Source of the DNA: Flavobacterium sp. CF136 | GTDB taxonomy: Bacteria > Bacteroidota > Bacteroidia > Flavobacteriales > Flavobacteriaceae | DNA: 64,000 nucleotides | Reading direction: 5' to 3' | Assembly: GCF_000282055.1 (NCBI RefSeq) | Contig: NZ_AKJZ01000040.1 | Location: forward strand, 124,001 to 188,000 | In this document: positions 1 to 8,711 of the stretch, piece by piece | Layout: every line of letters starts with the position of its first letter | How positions within the stretch are numbered: the first letter of the stretch is position 1 | Notes under the pieces: generated by a model | Told to the model about the DNA's origin: nothing | Databases searched by the model: none | What the model saw: only the letters and a program-made list of their open reading frames with translations | Translations under genes and position numbers: made by a program

Positions 1-364
1 TTACTAAAGTGATTCCTGCAAATTCCTGTAAAATAGTTACCGTTGATTGAATATTATTGCTTACCTGTGGTAATTTTTTAATTTCAATTTCCTTGATAGA
101 ACCAATATAACCTGTTGGTGCTTTTTCATTTTTTAAAAAAAACTGATATCCTGTATGTAATGCTACAGATTGCGCCATATGTTCAATTAAACCTGCTTCT
201 AAAAAAATATTATTATCAATGAAAATATTATCTTTTTGAATATCTAAACCTGAGATTAATGAAGTTTCGGTAAACGAATACATTTTGTCTACCATTACAA
301 AAGGAAATTTTTGTGGCAATAAATTCTCTACAGCAGTTTTTTCTAAAAGTAAAGTTGTTTTCAT
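1..364 (-). CDS. hotdog-fold 3-hydroxyacyl-ACP dehydratase-like protein, 3' end cut by window edge
   Basis: This is a reading frame of about 121 codons that continues past base 1. Its ATG overlaps the darB stop codon in a TAATG junction, so it is translationally coupled to darB. The N-terminal text (LLPQKFPFVMVDKM) resembles the start of FabZ/FabA-type hotdog dehydratases. The later stretch AGLIEHMAQSVALHTGY matches the helix that carries the conserved acidic residue. The usual GHFP histidine motif of FabZ is not visible, and the loop before the helix is short. That is more like the COG4706 / ApeP type of dehydratase found in aryl-polyene clusters. Inferred role: dehydration or product handling during flexirubin polyene elongation in the cytoplasm. 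The family call is fairly secure; the exact reaction is not. Confidence 0.7.
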   Translation of the reverse strand, partial: MKTTLLLEKTAVENLLPQKFPFVMVDKMYSFTETSLISGLDIQKDNIFIDNNIFLEAGLIEHMAQSVALHTGYQFFLKNEKAPTGYIGSIKEIEIKKLPQVSNNIQSTVTILQEFAGITLV

Positions 365-1500
365 TAGCAAACTGTTAAATACGCATAGGCAAACGAAAAC
401 CTCCCGCTTTCCGGAACTGATAATAAAATATGTTCTCCTTTTTTTAATTTTCCCGAATTCATCAATTCTTCAAGAGCGATGTAAATGGAGGCTGAGCCAA
501 CGTTACCAACTCTCAGAAGATTCATAAACCATTTTTCATCCGCAATTACAATCCCTTTTTCGTCCAGTCCTTTTTTTAGCCCTTCTACAAAGAAATTGGA
601 TGAAACGTGCGGTAAAAAATAATCAACTTGTTCTGCTGTAATATTATTTTTTGCCATCGCATCGCTCATACTTTCAACACCTTTTGGCAAAATAAATTCG
701 TCTAACAATTTTACATCCTGCTTAACAGCAAATACGGATTCGTTTAACCATTGTTCAGGAGTAAAGTCACTCCATGGTTTTATTTCTCCATTTTCTAATT
801 TATCACCCCCGGCATACATACATGTTTCAAGTTCGAATGCGTACGAATAGGATTCCATCCATTCAATTTTCAATGAAACAGCGCCTTGTCCGGGTTTGTT
901 TTCTAATAAAAAAGCACCGGCACCGTCAGATAACATCCAGCGTAAAAAATCTTTTTTGAAAGCAATAATAGGCTGTTCTTCAAGATTTTTTAAATTGATT
1001 ATTTCGTGATTGTATTTTTGGGCCGAAAGCCATGTTGAAACTTTTTCAGATCCTGTGCAGACAGCATTTTTTGAATTTCCAGACTTTATCGAAAGAAAGC
1101 CGTATTTTAATGCATTCATTCCGGAGCAGCAAATACCCGTAGAAGAATTTAATTCAACCGATTTGTTTTTAAGTAAGCCATGAACCATAGCAGCATGCGA
1201 AGGTGCCAGAACATCAGGCGATGAGGTGCCGCAAGAAAGGACTTCCAAATCCTGGGGCGTAAAATTTTCATCAAATAATTGTACAACAGCATTTCGGGTT
1301 AACTCCGTATTATTATGTGTACTCTTTCCATTTTTATCAATGGCATAGTGGCGACTCGCGATTTTATTATTGCGTAAAATAATACGTCTTGCTTTTGAAG
1401 CAGTATCATTTATCAATCCTAAATAGTTTTCCATTTCATCGTTCGAAACGGCTTCATTTGGCAAATACTTTGCAGCTTTGGTAATATATACTTCAAACAT
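364..1500 (-). CDS. darB: beta-ketoacyl-ACP synthase III-like enzyme DarB (dialkylresorcinol formation)
   Basis: A 378-residue KAS III (FabH) fold condensing enzyme. The nucleophile is probably Cys125 in GICCSGMNALKYG. The His and Asn of the triad are in FLPHVSSNF and RVGNVGSAS. In Bacteroidetes flexirubin loci DarB joins two beta-keto acyl intermediates, and DarA assists formation of the dialkylresorcinol ring. The gene overlaps darA by 8 bp at its start and shares a TAATG junction with the dehydratase that follows, so it sits inside one operon. Length and motifs are normal for the family. The DarB assignment, as opposed to generic FabH, rests on the adjacent DarA-like gene. Confidence 0.85.
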   Translation of the reverse strand: MFEVYITKAAKYLPNEAVSNDEMENYLGLINDTASKARRIILRNNKIASRHYAIDKNGKSTHNNTELTRNAVVQLFDENFTPQDLEVLSCGTSSPDVLAPSHAAMVHGLLKNKSVELNSSTGICCSGMNALKYGFLSIKSGNSKNAVCTGSEKVSTWLSAQKYNHEIINLKNLEEQPIIAFKKDFLRWMLSDGAGAFLLENKPGQGAVSLKIEWMESYSYAFELETCMYAGGDKLENGEIKPWSDFTPEQWLNESVFAVKQDVKLLDEFILPKGVESMSDAMAKNNITAEQVDYFLPHVSSNFFVEGLKKGLDEKGIVIADEKWFMNLLRVGNVGSASIYIALEELMNSGKLKKGEHILLSVPESGRFSFAYAYLTVC

Positions 1501-2419
1501 AATTTAAATTAGTATTCTGAACTCCTTGATAATATTGAGTTTCTCTTTTTATGGTTTTTAGTTTAAAAGGATAGGTAATAATGTGCAATATATATACTAT
1601 TGGTGAGATTAACCATATAGCTAAGAATAAATAAATATAAAATATTTTAAGAAGTGGTTTTCTGTTTTTTTGATTTTTATAAATGAATTTAGACCATTTA
1701 TTAAAAATTTTATTTGCAGTTTTATCAACCGTAATTAAATAAGGACTAATTCTGACACCATCCAGAGCTACCAATTTCGGCTGTAAATTAGTTAAATTAT
1801 TTTGATTGAATTCTGAAAGTATCGCTTCTCCAAATTTTGTTGACTCCTGAATATCCTTTTCAGAAACTCCGGGTAACGGAAAGAAGCCTAAATATTTTTT
1901 CTTTACACCGGAAAACATCCAGTCAACAATGGTAATTACACTAATTAAGTTTCCAACCCGATCTGTCAAAGCTACATTTCCCACTAACTGAGCATTTGCC
2001 TGTTGTAATAAAACCTTAATTTTTTCCTGAGCCATAATCCACATATTTCGGGAACCGTTAATGGTGATTACCGGAGTGTTATCTAAGATTTTTTTGGCTT
2101 CATTACTCTTTAAAAAAGAATTGATGGGAATTGAAGGTGACAAATACCAAACCTGATAATGCAAAAGGACCAAATCAAATTTTGTATTTAATACTTCTTC
2201 GGGAATAGGTTTGAGCGCTGTGGGAATTTGCATAAACGATTCCGGAAAAGCATCAAAAAAAGAAGTTTTATCCCAAGGAAACGGAAATGGTTTTTCTAAT
2301 TGTATTTCATGAAAAGTAACTTTTATTTCTTCGGAATTTAAAAATGGTTTTGCAATGTTTTGTGCAATAGATTCTAATTGTCCGGATTGTGAATAATAAA
2401 TAACGAGAACATTTTTCAT
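1493..2419 (-). CDS. darA: dialkylresorcinol condensing enzyme DarA
   Basis: The N-terminus MKNVLVIYYSQSGQLESIA is a flavodoxin-like nucleotide-binding start, typical of proteins annotated as dialkylresorcinol condensing enzyme in Flavobacterium. The C-terminal third has a hydrophobic stretch (FYIYLFLAIWLISPIVYIL) that may associate with the membrane. I chose the ATG at 2419 rather than the in-frame one at 2446. It begins exactly at the conserved MKNVLVIYYSQSG, and a TACTTTTG promoter-like box lies about 26 bases upstream, overlapping the longer frame. The stop overlaps darB by 8 bp. Inferred role: with DarB, formation of the resorcinol head group of flexirubin. The exact chemistry of DarA is less well established than that of DarB. 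Confidence 0.85.
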   Translation of the reverse strand: MKNVLVIYYSQSGQLESIAQNIAKPFLNSEEIKVTFHEIQLEKPFPFPWDKTSFFDAFPESFMQIPTALKPIPEEVLNTKFDLVLLHYQVWYLSPSIPINSFLKSNEAKKILDNTPVITINGSRNMWIMAQEKIKVLLQQANAQLVGNVALTDRVGNLISVITIVDWMFSGVKKKYLGFFPLPGVSEKDIQESTKFGEAILSEFNQNNLTNLQPKLVALDGVRISPYLITVDKTANKIFNKWSKFIYKNQKNRKPLLKIFYIYLFLAIWLISPIVYILHIITYPFKLKTIKRETQYYQGVQNTNLNYV

Positions 2420-2444
2420 TAGGTTAGCTGCTTTGGTAGATGGC

Positions 2445-2452
2445 AAAAGTAA
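2445..2452 (-). promoter_or_regulatory. possible -7 box before darA
   Basis: On the minus strand this reads TACTTTTG, matching the Bacteroidetes -7 consensus TAnnTTTG. It would put the transcript start about 19 bases before the darA ATG at 2419. No good TTG -33 element is present at the expected distance, so this is a weak or secondary promoter within the operon at best. Confidence 0.35.
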
Positions 2453-2461
2453 GTATTTTTT

Positions 2462-4102
2462 TTAAACGAATTTTCGTATTTTATCAGTTCGTTTGGTGTG
2501 AACCCAATCTGGCCAGGTTGATTTGTCTTCGGCATCATAAATACGTATTTTTTGGTTGGCATCTTCAATCAATAAATCATCCGGGGTACATTTTAAAATA
2601 GAGGCTGCCGCCGAAATTCCGGAATAGGTTGCCCCAGTAACACCATGTGATAATGTACAGGCACCACAAAGATGTAAATTTTCTATTTCGGATTTGTTTT
2701 TAAATGAAAATGGCCCAACCTGATTTAAAGTCTTTTCTGTACCATAAACATTTCCATTGGTCGAATTAATATAAAATTCATTTGTTTTTGGAGTTCCTAA
2801 TTCAGCTTGGATAATATGTTTTTTTGCATCAGGAATAATTTTCTCCACATTATTCATTAATTTTTTGATGACTTTTTCTTTAAACGCAATATACTCCTCA
2901 TTGTGATAGTCTCCGGTATCCGAAAAATTAGGGATATGTTCGTAATTGACATAGGTTACAATTTCGAAATTATGATAGCGTCCGTTAAAACTTGGCGGAT
3001 CTTTAAGCGTTGTACAACTCATAAACAAGGCAGGGAAAGAATCTCCGTCAGCAATAGTATCGCTCATTAAATCATCAAAATTGGCATCGTCATTTTCATC
3101 TTTCATCATCCATATATTTCCGGAATCAATGCCGTAAAGTGTCACATCTATATCCAGGGTCAAAAATAAAATTAGGGAAGTAACCGAATATTTTGTTTTT
3201 TGAAGTTTTTTAAGAAGCGAATTACTCAGATGCTCTTTGCCAATCAGGTTGAGATATGTAATCGACGGATCAGCATTTGAAATAATGTTTTTAGCAAAAA
3301 TCTGATGTCCGTTTTCTAATTGTACACCAACAGCTTTTTTATTTTCGACTATTATTTTTTGAACATTTTGCTGTACCCGAACCTCTCCGCCATATTTTTT
3401 TATTCCGTTTGTCATGGCTTTTACGATTCCGCCACCACCGCCCATCGGATAAAATCCGCCATCAAAATAATGACTCATTACCGAACAATGTACAGGAAAG
3501 CAGGCTTTGTTTGGCGAAAGCCCATGATCACCACACTGAATATTCAAAACAGCTTTCAGTATTGGATTTTCCACATGCCAGCCCACAACTTTTTTTAAGG
3601 GGAATAAAGCAAATTTTCCAAAATGTTTGGTTCGAAATGGAACTGTTATTTTCTGCCACCAGCCTTTTAATTTTGGAATTAGCTGAAGTTCGTAACTTAC
3701 TCTTTCAACTAATGAAAGATATTCGTTGATGTTTTTTTCTTCAGATGGAAAATGTGCGGAAAGTGTTTCTTTAAGATTATTAATTCCTGCAGGCAAATCG
3801 AAAGTTTCATCGCCGATTATACAATGTTCGAAAGCATTTTTGTTCATTCTGAAAAACACCATATCATTGGCAATTCCCAGACCACGATAAAGTTTGTCTG
3901 TTGATTGTCCATCATCCAGAAGCCCGACATAATGTACGCCCGGACTAAAACGTTGACCATTTAGTGTGAAACTATGGCTCCATCCGCCAGGGACATAATG
4001 CTGTTCGAGAACTAAAACCTTTTGTCCTGACCTTGCCAGACAAATTGCAGTTGCTAAACCGCCAACACCAGAACCAATGATAACCGAGTCAAATTCTTCC
4101 AT
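2462..4102 (-). CDS. CrtI/phytoene desaturase-like FAD-dependent oxidoreductase
   Basis: A 546-residue flavoprotein. The Rossmann dinucleotide-binding motif GSGVGG is at residues 10-15, followed by LEQHYVPGG, the pattern of the CrtI / all-trans-retinol saturase family. The C-terminal FAD-binding block is LHLCGACTLSHGVTGATYSGI. It lies between the acyltransferase and darA in the flexirubin operon, with 42-61 bp gaps. Likely role: oxidation or reduction of the polyene chain or the ring during pigment maturation. The neighbours argue against carotenoid biosynthesis, because no crtB- or crtY-like gene is near. Confidence 0.8.
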   Translation of the reverse strand: MEEFDSVIIGSGVGGLATAICLARSGQKVLVLEQHYVPGGWSHSFTLNGQRFSPGVHYVGLLDDGQSTDKLYRGLGIANDMVFFRMNKNAFEHCIIGDETFDLPAGINNLKETLSAHFPSEEKNINEYLSLVERVSYELQLIPKLKGWWQKITVPFRTKHFGKFALFPLKKVVGWHVENPILKAVLNIQCGDHGLSPNKACFPVHCSVMSHYFDGGFYPMGGGGGIVKAMTNGIKKYGGEVRVQQNVQKIIVENKKAVGVQLENGHQIFAKNIISNADPSITYLNLIGKEHLSNSLLKKLQKTKYSVTSLILFLTLDIDVTLYGIDSGNIWMMKDENDDANFDDLMSDTIADGDSFPALFMSCTTLKDPPSFNGRYHNFEIVTYVNYEHIPNFSDTGDYHNEEYIAFKEKVIKKLMNNVEKIIPDAKKHIIQAELGTPKTNEFYINSTNGNVYGTEKTLNQVGPFSFKNKSEIENLHLCGACTLSHGVTGATYSGISAAASILKCTPDDLLIEDANQKIRIYDAEDKSTWPDWVHTKRTDKIRKFV

Positions 4103-4163
4103 ACATTATTTTGAGTTTACTAAAGTATGAAAAACAATAGCCGTTTAATTTTTAATTAAGGAT

Positions 4164-5042
4164 TTATTCTTTATTATTCCAGAAATCGAAATAATTAAAC
4201 CATTGCAGAGGATATTTTTGCAGTATACTTTCAACACTTTCAATATAAGCTTTTAACAGCCCTTTTTCATCACGATGTTTTACGGCTGCTTCTCTTGCAT
4301 ATAAATGATAATGTAAGTTTGGTTCTTTCATTACATATACAAAAACCACCGGTACCTTTAATCGTGAAGCAATTAAAAAAGGACCTGCAGGAAAGTTTGC
4401 TTCCTGTCCCAGAATTTTTTCGGAAAGTGATTTTGTGCCTTCAAAATAACGATCGCCTGTAAAACAAACTAATTCATTATTTGCCAAAGCTGCATTAATC
4501 TCAAAAATATGAGATAAATCATCTTTGATGATGATAAATTTAACGGTTGGTTTCTGTGTAACGGTTTCCAGATATTTTTTAATATCTGAATGTTCTAAAT
4601 CGGTAGTAACTAAATTGATTTGAAAGTCAATATCAATGTCACCTAAAAAATGTTCGGCAATTTCAAAATTTCCGACATGCGCACTAATAAGAACTCCTCC
4701 TTTTTTCTCTGCCAATAGATTTTTTAGAATTTCGATTCCATCAAATTCATAGGTGAATTTATTTCGCATTCCTGCCGAAATGGAAATTTTATCAATGATG
4801 GTCTGACCAAAAGTGTAATAACTTTTGAAAACCATTTTTTTAGATTTAAAATTGGAATACCCTAATCTTTGATTGAAATAATAAAAAATCGCTTTGTTGC
4901 TTTTCTTTAGGAATAAAAAATAATATGAGGCAACAAAATATAGCAATACATAGGCGGCTTTAATACCTGCTTTTTGTATTAAAAAAACGAATATCCTATA
5001 GCCTAAAACAGTTCCTTTTGATTTGCCATCCCATTGACTCAT
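4164..5042 (-). CDS. LpxL/HtrB-like lysophospholipid acyltransferase of the flexirubin locus
   Basis: A 292-residue member of the lipid A biosynthesis acyltransferase family. It shows the catalytic HX4E motif His122-Val-Gly-Asn-Phe-Glu127 and the downstream block FPAGPFLIASRLKVPVVFVY. A hydrophobic segment near residues 28-46 suggests membrane association. The ATG overlaps the stop of the ACP gene (TAATG), so ACP and acyltransferase are coupled. Family members use acyl-ACP donors. Here the enzyme probably transfers the ACP-bound aryl-polyene chain to an acceptor such as the dialkylresorcinol. It is less likely to be the general lipid A enzyme, because it is embedded in the pigment operon. Confidence 0.8.
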   Translation of the reverse strand: MSQWDGKSKGTVLGYRIFVFLIQKAGIKAAYVLLYFVASYYFLFLKKSNKAIFYYFNQRLGYSNFKSKKMVFKSYYTFGQTIIDKISISAGMRNKFTYEFDGIEILKNLLAEKKGGVLISAHVGNFEIAEHFLGDIDIDFQINLVTTDLEHSDIKKYLETVTQKPTVKFIIIKDDLSHIFEINAALANNELVCFTGDRYFEGTKSLSEKILGQEANFPAGPFLIASRLKVPVVFVYVMKEPNLHYHLYAREAAVKHRDEKGLLKAYIESVESILQKYPLQWFNYFDFWNNKE

Positions 5043-5296
5043 TAAGCAGCTTTAGCTTTTAGTTTAGTTTCGATAAGGTCATAAAAATTCTCGAAAGTAG
5101 CAATTCCGACAAAATCGACTTCAACCAGTTTTACACCAAAATTAGCTTCAATAGAAACTACTAAGTCTACATAATCCAAACTGTCAAGTCCAAGTGTATC
5201 TTTTAAATTGGCATCTGGTTGGATTTCATCATTGTCAACTTCAAATTCATCAACCAAAAAACCATTAATTTTTTTTATAATCTCTTCTTTGTTCAT
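5042..5296 (-). CDS. acyl carrier protein of the flexirubin locus
   Basis: An 84-residue acidic protein with the phosphopantetheine attachment motif LGLDSLDYVDL, the modified serine being Ser39. I start it at the ATG at 5296; an in-frame GTG directly before it at 5299 is the alternative. It begins 4 bases after the KAS II stop and shares a TAATG junction with the acyltransferase, so all three are co-translated. It probably carries the growing aryl-polyene chain, and is distinct from the housekeeping fatty acid ACP, which would normally sit beside the housekeeping fabF. Confidence 0.88.
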   Translation of the reverse strand: MNKEEIIKKINGFLVDEFEVDNDEIQPDANLKDTLGLDSLDYVDLVVSIEANFGVKLVEVDFVGIATFENFYDLIETKLKAKAA

Positions 5297-5300
5297 CACT

Positions 5301-6524
5301 TCATTTAAACTTTTTAACTACCAACGCAGAGTTGGTTCCTCCAAACCCGAAGGAATTGGACAAAAATATGTCAAATTTTTTGTTTAACGTAGTTTTAACT
5401 AAATTTAATTTTGCGGAATCGACATCCGGGTTTTCTAAATTGATGTTTGGCGCAATAAAATCATGCTGCATCATTATAATAGAATAGATTACTTCGCTCG
5501 CTCCAGCCATCCAACATTCGTGGCCTGTCATTGATTTTGTAGAACTTACGTACGGATTTTTCTTGCCAAAAACTTCAAAAATAGCTTTGGCTTCATTTTC
5601 GTCACCAACCGGGGTTGAAGTTGCATGGGCATTTATATAATCAATATCAGTTGCTTTTAATTGTGCATCATCAAGTGCTCTTTGCATGGCAGTTGAAGGA
5701 CCTTCGACATTTGGAGTCGAAATATGACCTCCGTTTGATGAAAAACCGTAACCAGCAACTTCGGCAATAATAGTAGCACCACGTGCTATAGCAGATTCAT
5801 AGCTTTCTAAAATTAAGGTTGCGCCGCCGCCACTCGGAATTAAACCATCACGACCAGCATCAAAAGGTCTTGAAGCTTTTGTAGGTTCATTTTCTCTTGA
5901 TCCAAAAACACCTAAACCATCAAAACTGCTCATTGCATATTTGTTGATTTCCTGTGCACCACCGCAAATAATAATATCCTGAAAGCCGCTTTTTATTAAA
6001 AAATAAGCTAATCCAATAGAATGTGAACCACTCGCACAAGCAGCACTTATAGTAAGATTGATTCCTCTAAGTTTAAAAATAGTAGATAAATTCATTGTTA
6101 CCGTAGAATTCATCGATTTAAAAATAGCTCCTGAGCCAATTAAAGCAGTGTCTTTTTTCTCCCGAACAATATCGGTAGCATCAATAATAGCTTTTGAGAC
6201 ACTATCATTTCCGTACATAATCCCAACTTCACGAGTATCAAAAAAAGAATCGTCGATATTGGCGTTTTTCAAGGCTTCGATGGTCGCCATATACGCATAC
6301 TCGGTTTCTTCACCAATACTCATTCGTTGCCTGCGGGTCAGTGAATTTTTTAAATCAGGTTTTGGAACCATTCCCGTTAAGGCAGACTGAAAACCAAATT
6401 CTTTTCGTTCGGCATCAAACTGAATACCGGATTTTCCGTTATATAAAGATTCCTTTACTTCATCTAAAGAAGTCCCGATACAAGAATAAATCCCCATTCC
6501 AGTAATTACAACTCTCTTATTCAT
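5301..6524 (-). CDS. beta-ketoacyl-ACP synthase II-like (KAS II) of the flexirubin locus
   Basis: A 407-residue FabF-like condensing enzyme with a complete Cys-His-His triad: Cys163 in SAACASGSHS, His300 in NAHATSTPVGD and His335 in STKSMTGHECWMAGA. The sequence around the last histidine is unusual (HECWMAG instead of the common HTLGAAG), which may reflect an altered chain pocket. It lies 4 bp upstream of the ACP gene. Inferred role: chain extension of the coumaroyl-type starter made by the ammonia-lyase into the aryl polyene. It is separated from fabG upstream by a 185-bp gap that holds a dispersed repeat. Confidence 0.85.
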   Translation of the reverse strand: MNKRVVITGMGIYSCIGTSLDEVKESLYNGKSGIQFDAERKEFGFQSALTGMVPKPDLKNSLTRRQRMSIGEETEYAYMATIEALKNANIDDSFFDTREVGIMYGNDSVSKAIIDATDIVREKKDTALIGSGAIFKSMNSTVTMNLSTIFKLRGINLTISAACASGSHSIGLAYFLIKSGFQDIIICGGAQEINKYAMSSFDGLGVFGSRENEPTKASRPFDAGRDGLIPSGGGATLILESYESAIARGATIIAEVAGYGFSSNGGHISTPNVEGPSTAMQRALDDAQLKATDIDYINAHATSTPVGDENEAKAIFEVFGKKNPYVSSTKSMTGHECWMAGASEVIYSIIMMQHDFIAPNINLENPDVDSAKLNLVKTTLNKKFDIFLSNSFGFGGTNSALVVKKFK

Positions 6525-6565
6525 CGTCTTTCAAGTAATTTTTTTCCGTTAAATGTAATTTTTTT

Positions 6566-6701
6566 AGCACATAGGTTCATGGTTTTTGTAAACTCAAAAA
6601 AAGCATTTTGCTTTATTTGAAATAAAAACAGCTAACTATGTGAAAGAAATATATTTCTTTTTAGTTCTCTTTTAACACATAAAACCTAGTTTCTATGTGT
6701 T
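6566..6701. repeat. dispersed ~135-139-bp palindromic element, copy A
   Basis: The gap between fabG and the KAS II gene is filled by an element whose ends are imperfect inverted repeats (AGCACATAGG at the left; the right end in reverse complement begins AACACATAGAAAC). It is closely similar in order and sequence to copy B at 50747-50885. Both share TGTAAACTCAAAA near the left end and CTATGTGAAAGAAATATAT in the middle. It has no coding capacity. It could be a MITE, or a palindromic unit acting as an RNA hairpin inside the pigment operon. Confidence 0.8.
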
Positions 6702-6709
6702 AAATGTTT

Positions 6710-7441
6710 TTAAGAATATATTCCTCCGTTTATGTTAATAATTTCTCCTGTGATGTAGCTTGCTTTTTTCGAAATTAAAAAACTCACTAAATCGGCTACT
6801 TCTTCGGCTTCGCCAAAACGATTTACCGGAATTAGTTTTAGTAATTCTTTTTCGTCTAGCTGGCTTGTCATATCGGTTCTTATAAAACCCGGTGCAACTG
6901 CATTTACAGTTATATTACGTTTTGCAACTTCCTGCGCCAATGCTTTTGTTGCGGCAACAATAGCGCCTTTTGCAGCTGAATAATTAGTTTGGCCAGCTGT
7001 TCCTTTTACGCCGGATACAGAAACCATATTTACAATTCGGCCATATTTATTGCGAAGCATTTTTTGGATAAAAAACTGTGTCACATTAAAGAAACCATTC
7101 AAACTTGTGTTGACAACTCCGTTCCAGTCTTCGGGAGTCATCCACATAAAAAGACCGTCTTTTGTAATTCCGGCGTTATTGACAATAGCTTCAACAATGG
7201 CTTCAGGATTTGCATCCTGCCATTGGGTTAACGTTTTTTGTACGTCGTTAAAATTCGAAACATCAAATCCTAAAATTTCTCCGGTTCCGCCTAATTTTAT
7301 TACTTCCTGCAGTGTTTCTTCGGCAGCTGTTTTATTTGAATGATAGTTAATCAGAATATGATAATTGGCTTCAACTGCTAATTTTTTACAAATAGCACTT
7401 CCAATTCCTCTTGAACCACCTGTTACTAATACACACTTCAT
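6710..7441 (-). CDS. fabG: FabG-like 3-oxoacyl-ACP reductase (SDR family)
   Basis: A 243-residue short-chain dehydrogenase. It has the NADPH-binding TGGSRGIGSA at residues 7-16, NNAG in the middle, and catalytic Ser141, Tyr154 and Lys158 in SVSGVKGTAGQTNYSAAKG. The C-terminal block NGGIYS is FabG-like. It is placed between the WG-repeat gene and KAS II. Likely role: keto-reduction during aryl-polyene elongation. It is probably a pathway-specific paralogue rather than the essential fatty acid enzyme. Confidence 0.85.
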   Translation of the reverse strand: MKCVLVTGGSRGIGSAICKKLAVEANYHILINYHSNKTAAEETLQEVIKLGGTGEILGFDVSNFNDVQKTLTQWQDANPEAIVEAIVNNAGITKDGLFMWMTPEDWNGVVNTSLNGFFNVTQFFIQKMLRNKYGRIVNMVSVSGVKGTAGQTNYSAAKGAIVAATKALAQEVAKRNITVNAVAPGFIRTDMTSQLDEKELLKLIPVNRFGEAEEVADLVSFLISKKASYITGEIININGGIYS

Positions 7442-7477
7442 TTATGTAAAATTTTATTTTTTATTGGTCAATATATA

Positions 7478-8674
7478 TTATCGCTTTTTTTTATTTACTG
7501 GTTTTACAGCAGGTTTTGGCTTATCAGCAGCGGTTTCATTTATATTGTTTTTTTCTGTTGTTTTTGAAAATAGTTCAGCATTTTCAAACCATTGGTTACC
7601 TAAAACGGTACCGTCAGGTTTTAGAAATCCCCATTTTCCCTCATTTTTTACTCTTGCGACACCATCAATGAATCCTTTATCCTGTTGAACAAACAGCGCT
7701 ATAATTCCGTTTGACGTGATACCATATTGTGTTGGGATTACTAATTTTCCTGTTTCATTGATGAATCCCCAGTTCTTTTCTTTTACTGGAGCCAATCCGT
7801 TTGCACTGAAAATTTCTGCATCGCTATAAGTTGGCGAAATGATAAATTCTGCTTTTGGGTTGATATATCCCCATTTAGAACCTACACAAACCGGAGCCAA
7901 GTTTTTTGAGAATGCTTTTGCTTTATCATAAATAGGCAGAATTGCCCAGTTTCCTTTTAAGTCAATGAATCCAATTTTTCCGTTCTTTTTGGCATATGTC
8001 AAATCCTGAGTTTCAAAATCCCAGATTTTTTCAGCGCCGTCAACCGGAATAAATTTTCCTGCATTTACAATTCCAAAAGTTTTATCCTTTCTTGCCCATG
8101 TTGTATTTTTAAAATAGTTCCCTATTTCGGCGTAAGCAGGTTCAACGACCTCTTTTCCGTCTGTATTTATAATTCCCCAGTTTTTATTAAGTTCAACTCT
8201 TGCAAAACCATTTTCAAAAGGTTTGATCTGATTGTATTTTGGTTCTAAAACAACAGTCATTTTCGAATTGATCAATCCAACTTTTTCTCCTTGTCTTATA
8301 AAAGCAATTCCGTCATTAAAATCAAATAGTTTTTCTGTTGCAGGAGCTTTTAAAATTTCTCCTTTTGTGTTGATGTAAACCCAAACTTTATCCTTTGACA
8401 CTATACAAACGCCGCTATTAAAATATTTTGCGTCATTAAAAGTTGCCGGAATTGCCCAGTTTCCTTTTACATCTATAAACCCCCATTTTCCATTATCTTC
8501 TACTGCTGCAAGTCCTTCAGAAAAGTTTTTTGCAATCGTGTATTTAGGCTCTATACGAAAAGTACCTTCTTTGGTAATATAACCAAATTTTCCGTTTTTT
8601 TTAACCAATGCCAGTTCCTGACTATTAATAAACTGAATAAATAATAACAATAAAAAAAGGAATGATTTTTTCAT
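7478..8674 (-). CDS. secreted WG-repeat protein
   Basis: Starting at the ATG at 8674 gives a clear signal peptide (MKKSFLFLLLLFIQFINS then QE). An in-frame ATG 15 bases upstream is less likely. The mature protein is built of about eight WG repeats of the form KWGFIDxKGNWAIPxxY, for example NGKWGFIDVKGNWAIPATF, spaced about 45 residues apart. It ends in a Lys/Pro-rich tail (KPKPAVKPVNKKKR). WG repeats are beta-rich and thought to bind partners or ligands; no enzymatic residues are evident. It lies 23 bp downstream of the ammonia-lyase stop and 36 bp before fabG, so it is probably transcribed with the pigment genes. Its role there is unknown. Confidence 0.82.
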   Translation of the reverse strand: MKKSFLFLLLLFIQFINSQELALVKKNGKFGYITKEGTFRIEPKYTIAKNFSEGLAAVEDNGKWGFIDVKGNWAIPATFNDAKYFNSGVCIVSKDKVWVYINTKGEILKAPATEKLFDFNDGIAFIRQGEKVGLINSKMTVVLEPKYNQIKPFENGFARVELNKNWGIINTDGKEVVEPAYAEIGNYFKNTTWARKDKTFGIVNAGKFIPVDGAEKIWDFETQDLTYAKKNGKIGFIDLKGNWAILPIYDKAKAFSKNLAPVCVGSKWGYINPKAEFIISPTYSDAEIFSANGLAPVKEKNWGFINETGKLVIPTQYGITSNGIIALFVQQDKGFIDGVARVKNEGKWGFLKPDGTVLGNQWFENAELFSKTTEKNNINETAADKPKPAVKPVNKKKR

Positions 8675-8711
8675 AGGTTTAAGATTCAAGATTAATAATA
8701 TGTAAAACTAA

